Shown piece by piece: positions 1 through 5,624 of a stretch of DNA of 9,986 nt. Position numbers and translations under genes: made by a program. This stretch comes from Sphingomonas sp. UBA1000 (GTDB lineage: Bacteria > Pseudomonadota > Alphaproteobacteria > Sphingomonadales > Sphingomonadaceae), in assembly GCA_002291855.1 (NCBI GenBank), contig DBAW01000222.1, positions 1-9,986 of the forward strand. The letters run 5' to 3'. The notes beneath the pieces were generated by a model. It searched no databases. It worked only from the letters and a program-made list of their open reading frames with translations, and was not told where the DNA came from. Each line of letters begins with the position of its first letter. Within the stretch, counting starts at the first letter, position 1.

Positions 1-433
1 GGTCGCCGAACTGGCCGGGGACATGGCGCGCCTGTTCGCCAGCCGCTGGCCCGAGGTGGCGCTGGCGGTGACGGCGGCCGGGGAGGGCGTCTGGCCGCTC
101 GATCGCGACCAGATCGGCCAGGCGCTGTGGGCGCTGTTGCAGAATGCGGCTGAGGCGGCGACGGCCGCGCGCGGCCGCGACGCGCAGGTGCAGCTGATGC
201 TGCGCCGCGATCCCGCCAGCCTTGCGATTACCGTCGAGGACAATGGCCCCGGGGTCGCCCCCGAACAGGCGGGGCGCATCTTCCGGCCCTTCCAGACCAG
301 CAAGGCGGACGGGACCGGGGTGGGCCTCAGCCTTGCCCGCCAGATCGCGCAGGCGCATGGCGGCACGCTGACGGTGCGGCCGGGACCGTCGGCGCTGTTC
401 ACCCTGCAACTGCCGCGCCCGTCCCAGCCCTGA
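1..433 (+). CDS. Sensor histidine kinase, C-terminal ATPase domain (5' end missing)
   Basis: The open frame runs from base 2 without a start, so the gene begins upstream of the window; the stop is TGA at 431-433. The visible 143 residues form the HATPase_c (GHKL) domain of a two-component sensor kinase, which binds ATP and phosphorylates a His on the protein's own dimerisation domain. Motifs in order are an N box (LLQNAAEAA), a G1 box (VEDNGPGV), an F box (IFRPFQTSK) and a G2 box (GTGVGLSLARQIAQAHGG). The short ending shortly after the last beta strand (LFTLQLPRP) is normal for the family. The phospho-accepting His, sensor region and any response regulator lie outside the window, so the signal is unknown. 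It is followed by a 261-nt gap before the lanthipeptide genes. A role in controlling them is possible but rests only on proximity. Confidence 0.9.
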   Translation, partial: VAELAGDMARLFASRWPEVALAVTAAGEGVWPLDRDQIGQALWALLQNAAEAATAARGRDAQVQLMLRRDPASLAITVEDNGPGVAPEQAGRIFRPFQTSKADGTGVGLSLARQIAQAHGGTLTVRPGPSALFTLQLPRPSQP

Positions 434-536
434 TCTGCTGGCCGCCTGTCGCCCGAGGGGATGCCGGATCGGTGCAATAAGGATTATTCATCCATATGTG
501 CCGTTCCCGTATTTGCTCTGCGATACGTGTTATGTC

Positions 537-574
537 GGTCCGTTGCGGACAATATTCAGTCCGAAACGGCAACC
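537..574. promoter_or_regulatory. Imperfect inverted repeat upstream of the precursor gene
   Basis: The arms CCGTTGCGGAC (540-550) and GTCCGAAACGG (559-569) are complementary except at one position and flank an 8-nt AT-rich centre (aatattca). Beyond two bulged bases, GGT (537-539) can also pair with ACC (572-574). It lies about 105 nt after the kinase stop and about 120 nt before the precursor start. The dyad could be an operator for a regulator of the lanthipeptide genes or a stem-loop ending the kinase transcript. There is no clean T run after it, so I favour a regulatory site, weakly. Confidence 0.4.
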
Positions 575-582
575 TTCTAATA

Positions 583-611
583 TTGACGGTCAGTCACCAT
601 GTCAGTTGATT
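583..611 (+). promoter_or_regulatory. Weak candidate promoter for the lanthipeptide genes
   Basis: TTGACG at 583-588 is a good match to a sigma-70-type -35 box. A 17-nt spacer leads to TTGATT at 606-611, which is a poor -10 box. The position, just downstream of the inverted repeat and about 85 nt before the precursor start, is reasonable, and the surrounding sequence is less GC-rich than the genes. Only the -35 half is convincing. Confidence 0.22.
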
Positions 612-680
612 GCCACCCGGAGCCGGATGGTCTGGCTCTGGCGACTCATCAACATGCAAATGTTGAAGTCGTATTCAAAA

Positions 681-685
681 AAGGG
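681..685 (+). promoter_or_regulatory. Ribosome binding site of the precursor gene
   Basis: AAGGG at 681-685 sits 9 nt before the ATG at 695. It follows an A-rich stretch (about 677-682), which is favourable for strong initiation. This site supports the 695 start for a gene that is otherwise short enough to be missed. Confidence 0.55.
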
Positions 686-694
686 TGAAACAAC

Positions 695-811
695 ATGAAC
701 CGTATCCTGAAGCTGCAGCGCATGGCCCCCGATCAGACCCACTCGCCCAGCTCGGCGCTGAGCACCGGCAGCTCGACCTCCGACTGCTGCAAGAAGAGCG
801 CCCAGCGCTAA
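695..811 (+). CDS. lanA: Class III lanthipeptide precursor peptide (LanA)
   Basis: A 38-residue peptide, ATG at 695 and TAA at 809-811. Residues 1-10 (MNRILKLQRM) contain the ILxLQ-like leader motif known from class III lanthipeptide precursors, where it is recognised by the LanKC synthetase (family knowledge: RamS, LabA and AmfS leaders carry a similar helix). Residues 17-38 are a Ser/Thr-rich core with seven Ser and two Thr in residues 17-29, then Asp30, adjacent Cys31 and Cys32, and a basic tail KKSAQR. Ser23-x2-Ser26-x4-Cys31 fits the Ser-x2-Ser-xn-Cys pattern that can give labionin or lanthionine. There is no Gly-Gly leader cleavage site. Pro12 and Pro18 could be cut by a prolyl endopeptidase. 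The next gene is the LanKC synthetase, which strongly supports the call. Exact core boundary, ring pattern and bioactivity cannot be read from the sequence. Confidence 0.87.
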   Translation: MNRILKLQRMAPDQTHSPSSALSTGSSTSDCCKKSAQR

Positions 812-870
812 TCAGGCGGGATGGCCGCGCGACCGTCCCGGTGCGCCGGGCAGGTCGACCGGTCTCCGCC

Positions 871-906
871 CGGCAGTGGCGTCGTCCGGGGACGGCGCCA
901 CTGCCG
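871..906 (+). promoter_or_regulatory. Strong 16-bp stem-loop between lanA and lanKC
   Basis: The arms at 871-886 and 891-906 pair over all 16 positions, 15 Watson-Crick and one G-U wobble, around a CGGG tetraloop (887-890). No T run follows directly, so it is not a textbook Rho-independent terminator. A hairpin of this strength between a precursor gene and its modifying enzyme is a known way in lantibiotic operons to stabilise the short precursor mRNA or reduce read-through, so that peptide exceeds enzyme. Here that role is inferred. Confidence 0.7.
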
Positions 907-944
907 ACTTGCCGCCTCCGTCTTCGACAGTGCCGGCCGCGGCG

Positions 945-983
945 ACGCGCAGACCGCGCCCGGCTGTGCTGCTGCGCGTTTTT
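945..983 (+). terminator. Terminator-like hairpin with T run, upstream of lanKC (possible attenuator)
   Basis: ACGCGCAG (945-952) pairs perfectly with CTGCGCGT (972-979), and the right arm merges into five T residues (979-983). The loop is long (19 nt, 953-971), which weakens it as an intrinsic terminator. It ends only 13 nt before the lanKC ATG, so folding could also affect ribosome access. I read it as a partial terminator that lets some transcription continue into lanKC. Confidence 0.45.
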
Positions 984-996
984 GTCCGGGTGATCC

Positions 997-3711
997 ATGC
1001 TGGCCACGATTAGCTCGCTGCGCGACATGCGCCATGTCGACAAGACCTATTATCTCGGGTCCGACGACCGGTTCTACGAGCTCAACTACACGCATTACAC
1101 GCCGAGCGACGAGCTGCTCGATCTGGTCCGGCCGATGCTGGAGCCGCTGGGCGCTGCCTGGCAGGTGCGCCGCGCCGATGTGTGGACCCATGTCATGCCG
1201 GTGCCGCAGGACGGTGAGCCGGAGCTGCTGGCTCAGGGCTGGAAGATCCATGTCTCGGCGACCAACATGTCGGCCCGCGACATCCTGACCCGGATCGCCA
1301 CGCTCGCCATCGCGCGGCGGATCCAGTTCAAATTCGCCAACGATGTCGAAACCCTGCGGCTGATGACGTCGAAGCGCTGGACGCGCGGCGGATCGGGCAA
1401 GTTCATCACCGTCTACCCCAAAAGCCTCGACGAGTTTCAGGAGTTCATCGACAGCGCCTATGTCGCGCTCAAGGACTGTCAGGGGTCCTATATCCTCTCC
1501 GACCGGCGCTACCGGGACAGCCGCTGCCTCTATTACCGCTATGGCGGAATGCGCGCGACCCGGCGGCTCGACTGCCTTGGCCGCCGGCTTGAGGTGCTGA
1601 CCTCTCCGGACGGGGAGGAGGTGCTGGATCAGCGCCGGCCCTATTTCGAGCTGCCCCACTGGGTGCCCGACCTTTATCCGCCCGATCCCGCCGATCCGCA
1701 GGCCGACGACGCTGGCGATGCGGTGACGCTCGATCATGGCCGCTATGTCGTGCGCAGTGCCCTGTCATTTTCCAACACCGGCGGCGTTTATGTGGCCCAT
1801 GACACGCAGGCCGGGCGCGATGTGATCGTCAAGGAGGCGCGGCCTGGCGTCGAACTCAGCGCCTGCGGCCAGGACGCGACCGACCGGCTGGCGCATGAGG
1901 CGGAAATCCTGCGCACGCTCGCCGGGCTGGGCATTGTGCCCGAGGTCCATGCCACCTTCCGCGACTGGGAAAATCTCTATCTGGTCGAGCAGAAGCTGGA
2001 CGGCGACGACATCCGCAACGTGATGCTGCTGAACACGCCGCTGCTGCGCGTCAATCCGACCGTCGCGCAGAGCGCCGATTTCTACCGCATCTATATCGGC
2101 ATCGTCAAAAGCCTGTTGATGGCGGTCGACCGCATCCATGGCCGGGGGGTGGTGATCGGTGATCTGTCGCCCACCAACATTCTGGTCGACAAGAACAGCG
2201 GCACGGTGCGCCTGATCGATTTCGAAGGCGCGTTCCGGCCGGGGCTGGATACGCCGCAGGACATTCATACGCCGGGTTTCCGTTCGGCCGCCGCGGGGCG
2301 CGCGCGCGAAAACAGCTTTGCCGACGATATCTACGCGGTCGGCGTGATCATGATGTATTCGATGTTCCCGATCGCGGCGATGGCGCATCTGCGCGAGGAC
2401 GTGTTCGACACGGTGTTGCCGGTGCTGGTTGCTGATATCGGCTGGGCCGACACCCCGGTGCTGGAGGTGGCGCGCGGGCTGATCGGCCAGCGCCTGACCT
2501 GCCGGCAGGCGCTGGCCCTGCTCGACGGGCCGGCACGCATCGCGGCGCCGCTGCCACGGGTCGCGCCCGACCGGGCCGGGGGCGCAGCGTCCGAACCGGC
2601 GCTGGGCGAGGTCGAGCGGGGGCTGGCCGGGTTCATCACCGCCAATTGCCGGTTTGACGACAAATACACGCTGTTTCCGATTGATCCTTATGGGCTGCAC
2701 AGCAACCCGCTCGGCTTCGGGTTCGGCGCGTCGGGGATCGTGGCGACGCTGCACAGCGTCGGCGTGGCGCTGCCCGCCCCCGCGCTTGAGCGGTTCCGGC
2801 ATGAGATCATGGCCGTCGATCCCGACGATCTGCCGCCGGGCCTGCTGATCGGCACCGCCGGCATGGCGCTTGCCCTGCTGGGCAGCGGCGATCCCGACGG
2901 CGCGCGCCGCTTCCTCGACCACGCCAATGCCAGCCCGCTCGCTTATGGCCACCATTCGCTTTACTACGGCATGGCGGGCATCGGGATGGTGAACCTCGCC
3001 GCCCACCGGCAGCTTGGCGATGCGGCCTATCTGGCGCGGGCCGTCGAACTGGCCGGGGCGCTGCGCGACACTGCCCGGCGCGACGCTGGCGGCGTGCACT
3101 GGCATGATGGCGGCGGCATCCGCATCGGCTTCGGCTATGGGCAGAGCGGGGTCGCGCTGTTCCTGCTCCGGCTGTCGCAGATCCTGGATGCGCCCGAATG
3201 GCGCGCGCTGGGCGAGGCGGCGCTCGATTTCGATCTGGCATTCGGCCATGAGGTCGAAGCCGGCATCGTCAGCTTTCCGGAATCGCCGGACAACCGCACG
3301 ACGCTCGAACAATATATCGAACAGGGCAGCGCCGGCATCGCCAAGGTCGCGATCCGTTATGGCCGGATCGACCGGATCGGGCCTTTGCTTGCCGATCTCG
3401 ACCGCAAATATTCGGGCTTTCCGGGGCTGATCTACGGCCTGTCGGGCTTTGTCGATGTGCTGACCGACGCGCATCTCTATTCGGGGGACGCCCGGTATCT
3501 GGAGATGGCGCGGCGGCCGGTGCAGGGGCTGCTCGACCTCTATCTGTTCAAGACCGAGGACGGGCTGGCGATGCCGGGTGAAAACCTGTTCCGCATTTCC
3601 TGCGACTATGCGACCGGGCTGGCCGGCGTCGTCAGGACGCTCTACCGCCGCCGCCGCCTGATCGGCGATGCCTTCTGCCTCGACACGCTCGACGGGTTTG
3701 CGGTCGCATGA
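997..3711 (+). CDS. lanKC: Class III lanthionine synthetase LanKC (lyase-kinase-cyclase)
   Basis: This 904-residue cytoplasmic enzyme would phosphorylate Ser/Thr in the precursor core, eliminate phosphate to dehydro residues, and add Cys thiols to form rings. The N-terminal lyase part (about 10-225) shows GWKIHVSATN (81-90), a Lys/Arg-rich stretch, GKFITVYP (134-141) and YILSDRRY (165-172), all typical of LanKC/LanL lyases. The kinase part (about 245-510) has a Gly-rich loop near 258-265, Lys279 in VIVKE, Glu301 or Glu303, catalytic Asp389 with Asn394 in GDLSPTN, and Asp408 in IDFE in place of DFG. The cyclase part (about 535-890) has LanC-type Gly motifs (YYGMAGIGM, YGQSGVALF, EQGSAGIAK, YGLSGF) but no Cys-His zinc ligands at the usual places, which marks class III rather than class IV. 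The frame has a stop at 991-993, so ATG 997 is the first start; GGGTGA lies just upstream. ATG 1027 is the alternative. The stop overlaps the next gene. Confidence 0.93.
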   Translation: MLATISSLRDMRHVDKTYYLGSDDRFYELNYTHYTPSDELLDLVRPMLEPLGAAWQVRRADVWTHVMPVPQDGEPELLAQGWKIHVSATNMSARDILTRIATLAIARRIQFKFANDVETLRLMTSKRWTRGGSGKFITVYPKSLDEFQEFIDSAYVALKDCQGSYILSDRRYRDSRCLYYRYGGMRATRRLDCLGRRLEVLTSPDGEEVLDQRRPYFELPHWVPDLYPPDPADPQADDAGDAVTLDHGRYVVRSALSFSNTGGVYVAHDTQAGRDVIVKEARPGVELSACGQDATDRLAHEAEILRTLAGLGIVPEVHATFRDWENLYLVEQKLDGDDIRNVMLLNTPLLRVNPTVAQSADFYRIYIGIVKSLLMAVDRIHGRGVVIGDLSPTNILVDKNSGTVRLIDFEGAFRPGLDTPQDIHTPGFRSAAAGRARENSFADDIYAVGVIMMYSMFPIAAMAHLREDVFDTVLPVLVADIGWADTPVLEVARGLIGQRLTCRQALALLDGPARIAAPLPRVAPDRAGGAASEPALGEVERGLAGFITANCRFDDKYTLFPIDPYGLHSNPLGFGFGASGIVATLHSVGVALPAPALERFRHEIMAVDPDDLPPGLLIGTAGMALALLGSGDPDGARRFLDHANASPLAYGHHSLYYGMAGIGMVNLAAHRQLGDAAYLARAVELAGALRDTARRDAGGVHWHDGGGIRIGFGYGQSGVALFLLRLSQILDAPEWRALGEAALDFDLAFGHEVEAGIVSFPESPDNRTTLEQYIEQGSAGIAKVAIRYGRIDRIGPLLADLDRKYSGFPGLIYGLSGFVDVLTDAHLYSGDARYLEMARRPVQGLLDLYLFKTEDGLAMPGENLFRISCDYATGLAGVVRTLYRRRRLIGDAFCLDTLDGFAVA

Positions 3712-5255
3712 CGATGCGCAACTTTGTCGGCCTGATCGGCGATCAGCGCGGGGCCTATCTGCTGGTGATGCTGTGCGCGGCGCTGGTGACGGGCAGCGAG
3801 GCCGTGCTGCATCCGCTGCTGATGAAGGCGATTTTCGACGCGGTGTCGGTGCGCGAGAGCTTTGCGCATTTCGTCTGGCTCGGCCTTGGCTATCTGGCGC
3901 TGGGCGTCGGCATCAACATTCTTAACTATGGCGTGTCGCTGTGGAAGCTCAGGGTCGACAACCGCATCGTCGCGCGGGTGAGCGACCGGCTGCTCAGCGC
4001 CTATTTCAGCCGCGATTACGGGACGCTGATGCGCGAGGGCAGCGGCTATTACGTCGCCCGCATCCGCTCCGACGTGCGCGACGGGCTGGTGCCGATGCTG
4101 GCGACGGTGCGCGCCATCGCGGTCAGCGCCACCACCTTCGTGCTGCTGATCGCGGTGCTGCTGTATCTGTCGTGGCAGGCCTTTGCGATCCTGATGGTGA
4201 TCATCCCGGTGTCGACCGCCGTCAGCCTGCTGGTCAGCCGCCGCATCCGCCGCCTGACCGAGGTGGAACGCGACAGCGAGGCGGCGGTGGTCGATATCCT
4301 CACCCGCGCGGTCGGCGCGTTCAAGGTCGTGCGCGGTTTCGGGCTGGTGCCGCGCACGCTCGGCAGTTTTGCCGGCAGCCTCGGCTCCGCGCTCGATTCG
4401 GCCTATCGCAAGTCGCGCCTTGTCTGGCTGCTGCAGCGGGGCAGCGACCTGACGATGGTGGTGTCGGACGTCTGCTCGATCTTTGTCGGCGCCTATCTGG
4501 TGTTCCGCGACCAGCTGACCCTGGGATCGTTCATCGCGTTCATGAACGCGTTCTGGCGCGCGGCGACGACGGTGATCGAGATTTTCAGCAAGCTGGCCGA
4601 AATCCATGGCTATGGCGCGACGATCGACCGGCTGGCGGCGTTCCTCGCGGTGCCGCCCGCGCCGCGCCGCCATGCGACGGGGGCCGAGGTGCGCGCCGCC
4701 GGGATCGGCTTTTCCTATGATGCGCGGCCGGTGCTGAGCGGCTTTGCGATGGCGGTCGCGCCGGGCGAACGGGCGCTGATCATCGGCCGCAACGGTGTCG
4801 GCAAGACCACGCTTGCCAACATCCTGTGCGGCTATCTGGCCCCGTCGACCGGCGCGCTGACCCTGCCGGCGCGGGTGAGCGGGATCACCTTGCCACTCAG
4901 TTTTCCGCCGATGCCGGTGCGCGACCTGCCGATCGACCCCGATCTGCGCGCGCTGTTCGGGCTGGACACCGCCGAGATTCTCGATGCCGCGCCCGACCGG
5001 CTGTCGGCCGGGCAGCAGCAGAAGGTGGCTCTCGGCCTCGCGCTCAGCCTCGATGCCGATCTTTACGTGCTCGATGAACCGCTCGCCAATCTGGACACGG
5101 CAAGCTGCGACCTCGCGATGCGCGAAATCTGCCGCCGGACCGCGGGGCGCATTCTGGTGATGATCATGCACAATGCCGACGATCATCTGCCGCTGTTCGA
5201 CCATGTCCATGTGCTGGGCGAAACGCCGCCCGGCCGCGTGGCGCGGCTGGCCTGA
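3708..5255 (+). CDS. ABC exporter (fused membrane and ATPase domains) for the lanthipeptide
   Basis: A 515-residue half-transporter whose ATG overlaps the LanKC stop (ATGA, 3708-3711), implying translational coupling and a shared pathway. The membrane domain (about 1-310) has hydrophobic spans near 14-36, 53-75, 132-153, 156-177, 245-266 and 272-293. The ATPase domain (about 325-515) has Walker A GRNGVGKT (360-367), signature LSAGQ (432-436), Walker B LYVLDE (452-457) with catalytic Glu457, D-loop LANLD, and H-loop His488. It likely pumps the modified peptide across the inner membrane. There is no N-terminal C39 peptidase, so it cannot remove the leader itself. The ATPase domain is odd: only 66 residues separate the Walker A Lys366 from the signature, with no Gln in between, so the Q-loop glutamine is missing and the helical subdomain is shortened. 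Substrate assignment rests on context. Confidence 0.88.
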   Translation: MTMRNFVGLIGDQRGAYLLVMLCAALVTGSEAVLHPLLMKAIFDAVSVRESFAHFVWLGLGYLALGVGINILNYGVSLWKLRVDNRIVARVSDRLLSAYFSRDYGTLMREGSGYYVARIRSDVRDGLVPMLATVRAIAVSATTFVLLIAVLLYLSWQAFAILMVIIPVSTAVSLLVSRRIRRLTEVERDSEAAVVDILTRAVGAFKVVRGFGLVPRTLGSFAGSLGSALDSAYRKSRLVWLLQRGSDLTMVVSDVCSIFVGAYLVFRDQLTLGSFIAFMNAFWRAATTVIEIFSKLAEIHGYGATIDRLAAFLAVPPAPRRHATGAEVRAAGIGFSYDARPVLSGFAMAVAPGERALIIGRNGVGKTTLANILCGYLAPSTGALTLPARVSGITLPLSFPPMPVRDLPIDPDLRALFGLDTAEILDAAPDRLSAGQQQKVALGLALSLDADLYVLDEPLANLDTASCDLAMREICRRTAGRILVMIMHNADDHLPLFDHVHVLGETPPGRVARLA

Positions 5256-5259
5256 GCGA

Positions 5260-5330
5260 GGCGGCGGTTTCGCATCCGGATCGGATCAGATTGTCGCCGA
5301 AGCGGCTGGGCAGTGCCGGAAATCGCCGCC
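5260..5330 (+). promoter_or_regulatory. Long-range inverted repeat just after the ABC exporter
   Basis: GGCGGCGGTTTC (5260-5271) pairs with GAAATCGCCGCC (5319-5330) with one G-U wobble, enclosing 47 nt that can form smaller stems (for example GCCG with CGGC near 5296-5305). It begins 4 nt after the exporter stop, so a 3' mRNA structure or Rho-type end of the lanthipeptide transcript is plausible. No T run follows. Confidence 0.33.
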
Positions 5331-5437
5331 AGATTGGCACCGTGCGCACATCGCGCCGACCAGTCGACAAGAGCGGGCGATCTGACAGAATGAATAGGCC
5401 GCAAAATCCTGTTGAGCCTGCCAGTCACTGTTTTTCT

Positions 5438-5464
5438 TTCGTGGCTGCGCAATCCTGCCACGAA
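5438..5464. promoter_or_regulatory. Perfect 8-bp inverted repeat upstream of hlyB
   Basis: TTCGTGGC (5438-5445) and GCCACGAA (5457-5464) are perfectly complementary with an 11-nt spacer. A T-rich run precedes it (5431-5439) but no T run follows on either strand, so a terminator is unlikely. Spacing of about two helical turns between half-sites would suit a dimeric repressor or activator upstream of the secretion genes. Confidence 0.3.
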
Positions 5465-5624
5465 GCGGGGCTGATCCTGCGAGAGGGCGGCGTCGCGCGG
5501 GGGATGCCGGCGGCGATATGCCAGATTGCGACCGCGGCTATGGCAGCGACGGGCGGGTCGGCGGATATGCCGGCGCTGGCGCGCTGAATATCGGCCCCGC
5601 GACATCACCGTGCGGGGGAACGCG

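Larger units (their letters stand above)
5256..5624. other. 369-nt gap between the ABC exporter and the hlyB-like gene
   Basis: No gene here is convincing. A frame from ATG 5390 to TGA 5587 could encode 65 residues (starting MNRPQNPVEPASHCFSF), but it has no clear ribosome binding site, its first half lacks the GC-rich third positions of the neighbours, and it resembles nothing I recognise. The gap contains two inverted repeats, listed separately. It probably separates two transcription units and may hold the promoter of the secretion genes, but I see no clear -35/-10 pair. Confidence 0.5.

Noticed and set aside
498..698. 66-codon open frame from GTG 498 before the precursor gene
   Set aside because: No ribosome binding site, it spans the inverted repeat and putative promoter, it overlaps the precursor start, and it resembles no known protein.
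821..1288. 155-codon open frame that could be a second precursor or protein after lanA
   Set aside because: It crosses both hairpins and overlaps lanKC in another frame; there is no class III leader motif and the composition is shadow-like.
1765..3474. 569-codon open frame on the minus strand inside lanKC
   Set aside because: It is antisense to a gene with clear family motifs; the low-complexity Arg/Gln/Ala/Asp composition is typical of a GC-rich shadow frame.
3642..5210. 522-codon open frame on the minus strand opposite the ABC exporter
   Set aside because: The His/Arg/Gln-rich composition without recognisable motifs, and full overlap with a well-supported gene, mark it as a shadow.
5390..5587. 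65-codon frame in the gap before hlyB, considered as a second precursor
   Set aside because: It contains three Cys and some Ser but no ILxLQ leader, no ribosome site, and uneven third-position GC; not supportable as a gene.
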